From: JBFKUL01 sp041635755
GTDB taxonomy: Bacteria > Pseudomonadota > Gammaproteobacteria > Burkholderiales > SG8-39
Reading direction: 5' to 3'
NCBI GenBank assembly: GCA_041635755.1
Contig: JBFKUL010000165.1
Coordinates: 1-6,649 of the forward strand
Length of the DNA stretch: 6,649 nucleotides
A model generated the notes under the pieces. The model did not search any database, had not been told where the DNA came from, and saw nothing but the letters and a program-made list of their open reading frames with translations. The translations under genes were made by a program, and so were the position numbers. Of this stretch, positions 1 through 6,426 are shown piece after piece. Every line of letters starts with the position of its first letter. Within the stretch, counting starts at the first letter, position 1.

Positions 1-19
1 TCATCGCCGACGCTTTCAT
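1..19 (-). CDS. Start of an unidentified gene, cut by the left edge
   Basis: The ATG at 19-17 overlaps the TGA stop of the acyl-CoA ligase (18-16) in the four-base arrangement ATGA, which is typical of translationally coupled genes in one operon. A purine-rich GAAAGG at 29-24 lies four bases upstream and could serve as its ribosome binding site. Only the first residues, M-K-A-S-A-M, are visible, so the product cannot be named. Ligases with this kind of C-terminal tail are, as I recall, often followed by branched-chain amino acid type ABC transporter genes. That makes a transporter subunit a reasonable guess, but it is inference and the sequence here does not show it. Confidence 0.5.
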
Positions 20-1974
20 GCGGCCTTTCGCGCCGCTGCGGGCGCGAACGTTTTGGCGTCCGCGACGTGCAGATCGGCGGAGACGGTGCCGGCGCGCCCG
101 TCTTCGTACTTGATCTGCACCTCCATGTGCACGCTATCGCGACCGTCGTAGAGCGCCGAGACCAGTTCCCGGTATTTCTCGGCGATCGCGCCGCGACGCA
201 CCTTGCGGGTCCGGGTCAGCTCGCCGTCGTCGGCGTCCAGCTCCTTGTGCAGAATGAGGAAACGATGAATCTGCGAGTTGGCCAGTTCGGGATCCTGCGC
301 GAGGTCCGCGTTCACCTTTTCGACGCACTCGCGGATCAGATCGATGACTTCCGAGCGCGAGGCGAGATCAGTGTAACCGGTGTAGGGCAAGTTGCGCCGC
401 TCGGCCCAGCTGCCTACGGCTTCCATGTCGAAATTGACGAACGCGCACACCCGGTCGCGCTGGTGGCCGAAGGCCACCGCCTCCTTGATGTAGGGAAAGA
501 ACTTGAGCTTGTTCTCGAGGTACTTCGGCGCGAACAGGGTACCGTCCTCGAGCTTGCCGACGTCCTTCACGCGATCGATGATTTTCAAGTGACCATCGGG
601 GTCGAAATAGCCCGCATCCCCGGTATGGAACCAGCCGTCGCGGTCCTTCGCCTCCTGCGTCGCCTGCGCGTTCTTGTAGTACTCCTTGAACAGACCGGGC
701 GAGCGGATCAGCAGTTCGCGCTCCGGCGTGAATTTCAGCTCCACGCCCGGCACTGCAGGGCCCACCGTGTCCGCCTTTACCTGGCCGTCGGGCTGGATGC
801 ACACGAACACGCTCGTTTCCGTCGAGCCATAGAGCTGCTTCAGGTTGATGCCGATGGAGCGGTAGAACTTGAACAGGTCCGGGCCGATCGCCTCACCCGC
901 GGTATACGCGACCCGCACGCGGCTCATCCCTAGGACGTTGCGCAGCGGCCCGTACACCAGCAGGTCTCCGAGCCGGTACAGCATTCGGTCAACCATGCCC
1001 ACCGGCTTGCCATCGAGCAGCGCACCGCCCACGCGCTGGGCGATCTCCATGAAGGCTTTGTACAGCCCGCGCTTGATGCTGCCTGCATCCTCCATGCGGA
1101 TCGATACCTGTGTGAGCATGGCTTCGAGCACGCGCGGCGGGGCGAAGTAATACGTCGGCCCGATTTCTCGCATGTCGGTCATCACGGTTTCGGCCGACTC
1201 CGGACAGCAGATGCAGTAGCCGGTGACGAAGGGCTGCGCGTAGGAAAAGATGTTCTGGCCGATCCAGGCCGGCGGCAGGTAGGCGAGGACCACGTCACGT
1301 TCGCCCAGACCTTCGAGCTCGGCGGCGGCCCGTGCCCGGTCGATCAGGGCATGGTGCGTCAGCACCACCCCCTTCGGCGTGCCGGTGGTGCCGGAGGTGA
1401 AGAACATCGCCGCGGTATCGTCGCCCGAGCCCTTGGCGATCTCACCTTCCAGGAACGCCGGGTCGCGCGCCAGGGCGCTTCGCCCCAGCTCGAGCAGCTT
1501 GTCGTAGCTGGAGAGCTGCGCCTGTGTGTAGTGACGCATGCCGCGCGGCTCGTCATAGTAGATGTGACTGAGCGTCGGGCACTGCGGCAGCAGCTCGAGC
1601 AATTTGTCCACCTGCTCCTGGTCCTCCGCCACTGCGTGCGTGATCGCGGCGTTCTGGATCGGGAACACCATCTCCGCGGCAACCGCATCCTGGTACATCG
1701 GCACCGGAATCCCGCCCAAGCATTGCGCGGCGCACATCGCCGCGTAGATGCGCGGCCGATTGTCGCCGACCAGCGCGAGATGATCGCCGCGCTTGAAGCC
1801 TTGCTCGGCGAGTCCGCACGCAATCGCGCGCACCTCGTCGGCAAAGTGCTTCCAGGTCCACGTCTGCCAGATGCCGAGATCCTTCTCGCGGATCGCGGGC
1901 AGTGCGCCGCGCACCCTGGCATGGTGCAACAGAAGCTTCGGGAACGTGTCGAGGCCGGAAAGTGATTCCGCCAT
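16..1974 (-). CDS. Long-chain-type acyl-CoA ligase (AMP-binding, acyl-CoA synthetase)
   Basis: This 652-residue enzyme of the ANL superfamily activates a carboxylic acid with ATP to an acyl-adenylate and then transfers it to coenzyme A. Numbered from the start chosen here, the phosphate-binding loop TSGTTGTPKG lies at about 193-202, the adenine/acyl-site motif YGSTE at 382-386, GWFHTGD at 447-453, the ribose-binding Asp and hinge Arg of IIDRVKD at 467-468, and the C-terminal adenylation lysine in LTRTRKVRR at about 591. Length and motif order fit the long-chain acyl-CoA synthetase group (FAA1/COG1022-like). A tail of about 50 residues follows the catalytic lysine. A longer frame opens at 2004, but GGAGGAG six bases before the ATG at 1974 argues for the shorter form. 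No signal peptide or membrane segment is visible, so it is probably cytoplasmic. It is the upstream member of an operon running off the left edge and is divergent from the thioesterase. The acid it uses cannot be read from the sequence. Family assignment is very sure, substrate unknown. Confidence 0.95.
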   Translation of the reverse strand: MAESLSGLDTFPKLLLHHARVRGALPAIREKDLGIWQTWTWKHFADEVRAIACGLAEQGFKRGDHLALVGDNRPRIYAAMCAAQCLGGIPVPMYQDAVAAEMVFPIQNAAITHAVAEDQEQVDKLLELLPQCPTLSHIYYDEPRGMRHYTQAQLSSYDKLLELGRSALARDPAFLEGEIAKGSGDDTAAMFFTSGTTGTPKGVVLTHHALIDRARAAAELEGLGERDVVLAYLPPAWIGQNIFSYAQPFVTGYCICCPESAETVMTDMREIGPTYYFAPPRVLEAMLTQVSIRMEDAGSIKRGLYKAFMEIAQRVGGALLDGKPVGMVDRMLYRLGDLLVYGPLRNVLGMSRVRVAYTAGEAIGPDLFKFYRSIGINLKQLYGSTETSVFVCIQPDGQVKADTVGPAVPGVELKFTPERELLIRSPGLFKEYYKNAQATQEAKDRDGWFHTGDAGYFDPDGHLKIIDRVKDVGKLEDGTLFAPKYLENKLKFFPYIKEAVAFGHQRDRVCAFVNFDMEAVGSWAERRNLPYTGYTDLASRSEVIDLIRECVEKVNADLAQDPELANSQIHRFLILHKELDADDGELTRTRKVRRGAIAEKYRELVSALYDGRDSVHMEVQIKYEDGRAGTVSADLHVADAKTFAPAAARKAA

Positions 1975-1980
1975 CGCGCC

Positions 1981-1987
1981 CTCCTCC
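1981..1987 (-). promoter_or_regulatory. Ribosome binding site that fixes the ligase start
   Basis: Read on the minus strand this is GGAGGAG, a near-perfect Shine-Dalgarno sequence ending six bases before the ATG at 1974. It lies inside the longer reading frame that opens at 2004, so the ten extra N-terminal residues of that frame are probably not translated. Confidence 0.75.
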
Positions 1988-2040
1988 AAGAGTTTGCGTT
2001 CCAACCGGCGAGTCGGGCGCGTCGAAGAGTCCGGGATTGC

Positions 2041-2060
2041 CGCTTCCCGGGCCCGAAGCG
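2041..2060. repeat. Inverted repeat, possible operator
   Basis: Perfect six-base arms CGCTTC (2041-2046) and GAAGCG (2055-2060) flank an eight-base GC-only centre, itself nearly symmetric. It lies 66 bases upstream of the ligase start and about 180 bases upstream of the thioesterase start. The position would suit an operator for a dimeric regulator of the ligase, but I recognise no consensus. Dyads of this size also occur by chance in GC-rich DNA. Confidence 0.3.
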
Positions 2061-2238
2061 ACCGGCCGGATTGTGACGGCTATTCTCGCACAGGAATCAG
2101 GGTTTTGGCCCCTTCCAAATGCATCCCGAACCTGTGGCGCCCCGCGGAATTGCCGTAGTGGGCCCGCTTCCCCCACGCTCCGTACCCCCAACCCGCCGCG
2201 AGACCAGACGCCACCGCAGGAGCGACTAAACTCGGCGG

Positions 2239-2724
2239 GTGACGATTCCAACCCCTTTCCTAGCCGCGAGCGCCCTAGTACGCCCTGAGTGGATCGACTA
2301 CAACGGCCACATGAACGTGGGTTACTACCACGTGGTATTCGACCTCGCGGCCGAGCCGTTCTTTGAGTTCCTCGGCTTCACGGCCGAGCTGCGCAGTCAG
2401 CATGACCTCACCACGTTCGCGCTCGAAGCGCACCTGAATTTCCTGCGCGAGGTGAAGGAGGGCGATCCGCTGCGCTTCGAAGCGCGCCTGATCGATTACG
2501 ACGCTAAGCGCGTTCATTTCTACCAGGAGATGTTCCACGCCACCGAGGGCTATCTCGCGGCCTCGTTCGAGTCCCTCAGCGTCTGCGTCAGCCAGACCGG
2601 GCGGCGCACCGCGCCGATGCCCGAAGCGCTGCAAGTGCGGCTCTCACAGATCAAGGCCGCGCATGCCGCGCTGCCGCGCCCCTGGCAGATCGGGCACGTG
2701 ATCTCGGCGAAGCCGCTGCGGTGA
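2239..2724 (+). CDS. Hotdog-fold acyl-CoA thioesterase (4HBT family)
   Basis: The product is a 161-residue single-domain thioesterase that would hydrolyse an acyl-CoA to free acid and CoA in the cytoplasm. The N-terminal DYNGHMN motif (Asp20 to Asn26) is the active-site signature of the 4-hydroxybenzoyl-CoA thioesterase superfamily, with Asp20 at the usual catalytic position. The stretch ALEAHLNFLREVKEGDPLRF at about 61-80 and the LPRPWQIG ending closely recall the thioesterases linked to carnitine and betaine breakdown (betainyl/carnitinyl-CoA type, 4HBT_2). No carnitine genes are present here, so that substrate is not claimed. Translation starts at GTG 2239; no ATG in frame lies before the active site, and the only Shine-Dalgarno-like AGGAG (2218-2222) is 16 bases away, which suggests weak initiation. 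The gene is divergent from the acyl-CoA ligase and followed by a 131-base gap. Family is sure, substrate unknown. Confidence 0.9.
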   Translation: MTIPTPFLAASALVRPEWIDYNGHMNVGYYHVVFDLAAEPFFEFLGFTAELRSQHDLTTFALEAHLNFLREVKEGDPLRFEARLIDYDAKRVHFYQEMFHATEGYLAASFESLSVCVSQTGRRTAPMPEALQVRLSQIKAAHAALPRPWQIGHVISAKPLR

Positions 2725-2777
2725 CCTGACGCGGGCGGGTTCGTTCTTTCCGCGGGCGCCCGACCACCCCGTCGCGC

Positions 2778-2791
2778 TTGATGCGCGTCAA
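2778..2791 (+). promoter_or_regulatory. FNR/Anr/FixK-type box upstream of the small protein
   Basis: The sequence TTGAT-GCGC-GTCAA matches the FNR-family consensus TTGAT-N4-ATCAA at nine of ten defined positions, and matches the FixK form TTGAT-N4-GTCAA completely. The symmetry extends outward to seven-base arms CGCTTGA (2774/2775 region) and TCAAGCG around a six-base centre. A class II activator site is centred at -41.5, which would put transcription start near 2826, about 30 bases before the ATG at 2856. The corresponding -10, CAGGAT at 2814-2819, is weak (three of six), as is common at activator-dependent promoters. TATTCT at 2803-2808 is an alternative -10 that would place the box near -30. 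No T-tract follows, so this is not an intrinsic terminator. Confidence 0.6.
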
Positions 2792-2843
2792 GCGGGGCCG
2801 AGTATTCTTGGCGCAGGATCAAAACTTGAAGATGGCCGACGAG

Positions 2844-2848
2844 AGGAG
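2844..2848 (+). promoter_or_regulatory. Ribosome binding site of the small protein
   Basis: AGGAG sits seven bases before the ATG at 2856, within a longer purine run GAGAGGAG. Its strength and spacing are the main reason to accept the 60-codon frame as a real gene. Confidence 0.7.
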
Positions 2849-2855
2849 CTGACGC

Positions 2856-3038
2856 ATGAAAGCGACCGACGTTTCCGAACAGGCCCGTCAGATGTACGAG
2901 GCGCTCGGCCCCAAGGCGATCGCCGAGGCCGCCCAGAAGGCGGTCGCCTGCGAGGCCGCGGGCGACAAAGAGCAGGCAAAGACCTGGCGCCGCATCGAGG
3001 CGGCGCTGATGGAGCTGCGCGGCGCGCGCGAAGGCTGA
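2856..3038 (+). CDS. Uncharacterised 60-residue alanine-rich helical protein
   Basis: I do not recognise this gene with certainty. It encodes 60 residues, a quarter of them alanine, with ten acidic and ten basic side chains, so it is highly charged but near neutral overall. It has no signal peptide, membrane segment or CxxC metal motif; the single cysteine is Cys32. Predicted by eye, it is three amphipathic helices (about 4-17, 19-35 and 38-55) broken by Gly18-Pro19 and Gly36-Asp37. The second break, with a helix either side and WRRIEAAL after it, resembles a TPR-like helical hairpin. I have a general impression of similar short proteins in other proteobacteria but cannot name a family. A good Shine-Dalgarno sequence precedes the ATG and an FNR-type box lies about 65 bases upstream, so it is probably a single gene induced under low oxygen. 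It converges on icmF. It is very likely a gene; its function is unknown. Confidence 0.75.
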   Translation: MKATDVSEQARQMYEALGPKAIAEAAQKAVACEAAGDKEQAKTWRRIEAALMELRGAREG

Positions 3039-3078
3039 TCCGCGAGACCCCGCGTGCTACGGTGCAGGGGGTGCGGCG

Positions 3079-3102
3079 GCGAGGGTTCTCCCCCCTCCTC
3101 GC
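3079..3102. terminator. Possible hairpin between convergent genes
   Basis: GCGAGG (3079-3084) and CCTCGC (3097-3102) form a six-base stem with a twelve-base loop, in the 70-base gap where the small protein and icmF converge. It could end transcription from both sides. There is no T-tract on either strand, so a classical intrinsic terminator is not supported and the call is weak. Confidence 0.25.
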
Positions 3103-3108
3103 GTCTGA

Positions 3109-6100
3109 CTACATGCTGCGCCGGTACTGCCCCCCGACCTCGAACAGGGCGTGGGTGATCTGGCCGAGCGAGCACACGCGCACCGCGTCCATCAGCACCG
3201 CAAAGACGTTCTCGTTGCGTACCACCGCTTGACGCAGGCGCTCGAGCATCTGCGGCGAGGTCTTTGCGTGGCGCTTGTGAAACTCGCGCAGGCGTTTCAG
3301 CTGGCTTTGCTTTTCCTCCTCGGTCGAGCGGATCAGCTCCAGCTTGGCGGGTGCCGCCTCGCCGTGCGGGTTGCGGAACGTGTTCACACCGATGATCGGA
3401 TACGAGCCGTCGTGTTTCCTGTGCTCGTAGAACATCGACTCCTCCTGGATCTTGCCGCGCTGGTAGCCGGTCTCCATCGCCCCGAGGACACCGCCGCGGC
3501 TCGAGATCGCCTCGAACTCCTTGAGCACCGCCTCCTCGACCAGGTCGGTCAGCTCCTCGATCAGGAACGAGCCCTGGTTCGGATTCTCGTTCTTCGCCAC
3601 GCCCCATTCGCGGTTGATGATCATCTGGATCGCCATCGCGCGACGCACGGACTCCTCCGTCGGCGTGGTGATGGCCTCGTCGTAGGCGTTGGTGTGCAGC
3701 GAGTTGGTGTTGTCGTAGGTCGAGATGAGCGCCTGCAGCGTGGTGCGGATATCGTTGAAGGCGATCTCCTGCGCATGTAGCGAGCGCCCCGACGTCTGGG
3801 AGTGAAACTTGAGCTTCTGGCTGCGCTCGTTGGCGCCGTAGCGGTGCTTCATCGCCACGGCCCAGATGCGCCGCGCCACGCGGCCGAGCACCGCGTACTC
3901 CGGATCCATGCCGTAGGAGAAGAAGAACGACAGGTTCGGCGCGAAGTCGTCGATGTGCATGCCGCGCGCCAGATAGGCCTCGACGAAGGTGAAGCCGTTG
4001 GCGAGCGTGAAGGCGAGCTGCGAGATCGGGTTCGCGCCGGCCTCGGCGATGTGATAGCCCGAGATCGACACCGAGTAGAAATTCTTCACCTGGTGGTGGA
4101 TGAACCACTCCTGGATGTCGCCCATCACCTTAAGCGAGAACTCGGTCGAGAAGATGCACGTATTCTGGCCCTGGTCCTCCTTGAGTATGTCGGCCTGCAC
4201 CGTGCCGCGCACGGTGGAGGCCGCCCAGGCGCGGATTTTCTCGAGCTCGTCCTCGGTCGGCTCGCGGCCGTTGTCCTTTCTGAACTTGTCGATCTGCTGG
4301 TCAATCGCGGTGTTGAAGAACATCGCTAGGATGGTCGGCGCCGGGCCGTTGATCGTCATCGACACGGACGTGGACGGATCGCACAGGTCGAAGCCCGCAT
4401 ACAATGCCTTCATGTCCTCGAGCGTCGCGATCGATACGCCCGAGTTGCCGACCTTGCCGTAGATGTCCGGCCGCTCGTCGGGCTCGAAGCCATAGAGCGT
4501 TACCGAGTCGAACGCGGTCGACAGGCGCTTCGCCGGCATGTCCCTGGACAGCAGGTGGAAGCGCCGGTTGGTGCGGAACGGGTCGCCTTCGCCGGCGAAC
4601 ATGCGCGTCGGGTCCTCGTTCTCCCGCTTGAAGGCGAACACGCCCGCGGTGAAGGGGAACGAACCCGGGACGTTCTCCCGCAGCTGCCAGCGCAGAATCT
4701 CGCCCGGATCCTCGAACTTGGGCAGCGCGACCTTCGGCACCAGCGTGCCCGAAAGCGAGGCATGCGTCAGCCGGGTGCGCACCTCGCGATCGCGGATCCT
4801 GACCACGTACTCCTCGCCCGAATACGCCTTGAAGGTCTGCGGCCACATCTCGAGCAGCTTCTTCGAGCGCTCGTCGAGCGCGCCGTTCTTTTGTTCGATC
4901 AGTGAATCAAGCGCGTGTCCGTCCTTGCCCGCCTTGAGGAGCATCTGCTTGGCCGCAATCAGACTCTGGCGATCGCGCGCGAGCCGCGCTTGCTCTCCCG
5001 CGTGCTGGTGGTAGGCGCGGACGCCTTCCGCGATCTCGGCCAGATATCGGCTGCGTTTGGGCGGGACCACCGCGCTGATGTCCGACGATACGCGCGAGGC
5101 CGGCCTCGGCAGCTGGCCCGGCGTCAGCTTGAGCCCCGACTTGGCGAGCCGCGCGACCAGGTCGTGATACAGGGCCGTAACGCCGTCGTCGTTGAACCGC
5201 GAGGCGATCGTGCCGTACACCGGCATGTCGTCCGGCGCGTGCTTGAACGCCTCCCGATTGCGCTGCACCTGCTTGCGCACGTCGCGCAGCGCGTCGTCGG
5301 CGCCCTTGCGATCGAACTTGTTGATCGCGACGAAGTCCGCAAAATCCAGCATGTCGATCTTCTCGAGCTGGCTCGCGGCGCCGAATTCCGGCGTCATCAC
5401 GTAGAGCGAGGCGTCGGCATGCGGCACGATGCCCGCGTCGCCCTGGCCGATGCCTGAGGTCTCGATGATCACCAGATCGAAGCCCGCGGCGCGACATGCG
5501 GCAATCGCGTCCGGCAGGCATTTTGCGATCTCGCCCCCCGCGGCGCGCGTGGCGAGCGAGCGCATGAAGATATTCGGCCCGTGGATCGCGTTCATGCGGA
5601 TGCGGTCGCCGAGCAGCGCACCGCCGGTTTTGCGGCGCGAGGGGTCGACGGCGATGATCGCGATCTTCAGCCTGTCGGCCTGATCGAGGCGAAAGCGCCG
5701 CACCAGCTCATCGGTGAGGGACGACTTGCCGGCGCCGCCCGTGCCGGTGATGCCGAGCACTGGCGCCTTGTTCGCGTCCGCCGCTGCGGCAAGTGACTTG
5801 CGCAGCGCCGGATCGGCCACGCCGAGCTCCAGCGCGGTGATCAGCTGCGCAAGCACACGCTGGTCGCCCGAGCTTAGCGTTTTCAGATCGTGTGGCGAGT
5901 ACTGCGCCAGGTCGAAATCGCAGCGCGCCAACATGTCGTTGATCATGCCCTGCAGGCCCATCTTCTGGCCGTCCTCGGGCGCGTAGATACGCTCGACGCC
6001 GTAGGCCTGCAGCTCGCGGATCTCGTCGGCCACGATGACGCCGCCGCCGCCGCCAAACACCTTGATGTGCTCGCCGCCCCGGCGCTTGAGCTGATCCACC

Positions 6101-6363
6101 ATGTACTTGAAGTACTCGAGGTGCCCGCCCTGGTAGGAGGACACGGCAATGCCTTGCACATCTTCCTGGAGCGCGGCGACAACCACCTCTTCCACCGCGC
6201 GGTTATGGCCCAGGTGGATGACTTCCGCGCCGGACGCCTGCAGGATGCGCCGCATGATGTTGATCGACGCGTCGTGCCCGTCGAACAGGCTCGCGGCGGT
6301 GACGAAGCGGATCTTGTGCTTCGCCTTGTGGACCAACTTCTTCGATTCGGACAGGTCGGTCAT
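3109..6363 (-). CDS. icmF: Fused isobutyryl-CoA mutase IcmF (B12, G-protein and mutase domains)
   Basis: This 1084-residue enzyme uses adenosylcobalamin to interconvert isobutyryl-CoA and n-butyryl-CoA; characterised IcmF proteins also slowly interconvert isovaleryl-CoA and pivalyl-CoA. Domains are in the standard order. The B12-binding domain spans about 16-150, with DGHDAS (28-33; His30 is the expected cobalt ligand), VSSYQGGH (74-81) and the GGGGG loop (104-108). The MeaB/ArgK-like GTPase chaperone domain spans about 200-410, with the P-loop GTGGAGKS (207-214), DPSRRKTGG, ETSGIGQGD (301-309) and NKFD (348-351). After a helical linker the acyl-CoA mutase barrel runs from about 515 to 1084. 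Aligned by eye with methylmalonyl-CoA mutase, Phe576 replaces the substrate tyrosine and Gln733 the carboxylate-binding arginine, which points to IcmF rather than a methylmalonyl-CoA mutase; GYHIAEAGA (770-778) holds the catalytic-site His. Length is normal and no motif is broken. The ATG at 6363 is preceded by AAAGG five bases away. It is apparently monocistronic in view, with its own promoter region and a LiuR-like operator. Confidence 0.97.
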   Translation of the reverse strand: MTDLSESKKLVHKAKHKIRFVTAASLFDGHDASINIMRRILQASGAEVIHLGHNRAVEEVVVAALQEDVQGIAVSSYQGGHLEYFKYMVDQLKRRGGEHIKVFGGGGGVIVADEIRELQAYGVERIYAPEDGQKMGLQGMINDMLARCDFDLAQYSPHDLKTLSSGDQRVLAQLITALELGVADPALRKSLAAAADANKAPVLGITGTGGAGKSSLTDELVRRFRLDQADRLKIAIIAVDPSRRKTGGALLGDRIRMNAIHGPNIFMRSLATRAAGGEIAKCLPDAIAACRAAGFDLVIIETSGIGQGDAGIVPHADASLYVMTPEFGAASQLEKIDMLDFADFVAINKFDRKGADDALRDVRKQVQRNREAFKHAPDDMPVYGTIASRFNDDGVTALYHDLVARLAKSGLKLTPGQLPRPASRVSSDISAVVPPKRSRYLAEIAEGVRAYHQHAGEQARLARDRQSLIAAKQMLLKAGKDGHALDSLIEQKNGALDERSKKLLEMWPQTFKAYSGEEYVVRIRDREVRTRLTHASLSGTLVPKVALPKFEDPGEILRWQLRENVPGSFPFTAGVFAFKRENEDPTRMFAGEGDPFRTNRRFHLLSRDMPAKRLSTAFDSVTLYGFEPDERPDIYGKVGNSGVSIATLEDMKALYAGFDLCDPSTSVSMTINGPAPTILAMFFNTAIDQQIDKFRKDNGREPTEDELEKIRAWAASTVRGTVQADILKEDQGQNTCIFSTEFSLKVMGDIQEWFIHHQVKNFYSVSISGYHIAEAGANPISQLAFTLANGFTFVEAYLARGMHIDDFAPNLSFFFSYGMDPEYAVLGRVARRIWAVAMKHRYGANERSQKLKFHSQTSGRSLHAQEIAFNDIRTTLQALISTYDNTNSLHTNAYDEAITTPTEESVRRAMAIQMIINREWGVAKNENPNQGSFLIEELTDLVEEAVLKEFEAISSRGGVLGAMETGYQRGKIQEESMFYEHRKHDGSYPIIGVNTFRNPHGEAAPAKLELIRSTEEEKQSQLKRLREFHKRHAKTSPQMLERLRQAVVRNENVFAVLMDAVRVCSLGQITHALFEVGGQYRRSM

Positions 6364-6397
6364 TGCTGCCTTTGCCGACGGAACGCGGAGGTTCTTG

Positions 6398-6426
6398 AGG
6401 CTACTTGACGTTTACGTCAACGTCAA
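6398..6426 (-). promoter_or_regulatory. Candidate sigma70-type promoter of icmF
   Basis: On the minus strand TTGACG (6426-6421) matches the -35 consensus at five of six positions, and TAGCCT (6403-6398) follows after 17 bases as a weak -10 (three of six). Transcription would start near 6391, giving a leader of about 27 bases that includes the AAAGG ribosome binding site. The spacer is almost exactly filled by the palindrome at 6405-6420, the layout expected for a MerR-family-controlled promoter, although those usually have 19-20-base spacers. A second TTGACG at 6420-6415 has no better -10. Confidence 0.4.
6405..6420. promoter_or_regulatory. LiuR-like (MerR-family) operator upstream of icmF
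   Basis: A perfect 16-base palindrome with arms TTGACGT and ACGTCAA around a TT centre lies 42 bases upstream of the icmF ATG. Its ACGT-N2-ACGT core is the pattern I associate with LiuR, the MerR-family regulator of leucine, isovalerate and branched-chain acyl-CoA catabolism in gamma- and betaproteobacteria. A third half-site, CGTCAA at 6421-6426, directly repeats the right arm and coincides with the candidate -35. The palindrome is certain; the identity of the regulator is inferred, and no regulator gene is in the window. Confidence 0.6.

Larger units (their letters stand above)
1975..2238. other. Divergent intergenic region between ligase and thioesterase
   Basis: This gap must hold the promoters for the minus-strand ligase unit and the plus-strand thioesterase. 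I looked for -35/-10 pairs on both strands and found none convincing; the best -10-like element, TATTCT at 2081-2086, has no matching -35. No ACGT-N2-ACGT palindrome like that upstream of icmF, no FNR-type box and no FadR- or PsrA-like site is visible. A short dyad at 2041-2060 is listed separately. Confidence 0.6.

Noticed and set aside
67..933. Plus-strand open frame of 288 codons antisense to the ligase
   Set aside because: It lies wholly inside the ligase gene, which has every ANL motif. Its composition (rich in H, R, V, L, A) is typical of a frame complementary to GC-rich coding DNA, and it shows no family motif.
2732..2762. CGGGCG...CGCCCG stem after the thioesterase
   Set aside because: The arms also belong to a shorter local palindrome, no T-tract follows, and GC-rich repeats of this size are expected by chance here.
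2774..2792. CGCTTGA/TCAAGCG hairpin as a terminator for the thioesterase
   Set aside because: No T-tract follows on the plus strand, and the core matches the FNR/FixK box much better than a terminator.
2832..2852. Six-codon frame (M-A-D-E-R-S) ending three bases before the small protein start
   Set aside because: It has no ribosome binding site, and its own codons form the Shine-Dalgarno sequence of the next gene; most likely chance.
2888..4108. Minus-strand open frame of 406 codons overlapping icmF and the small protein
   Set aside because: It is a shifted frame of icmF with low-complexity R/G/A-rich sequence and no domain. It would overlap two better-supported genes.
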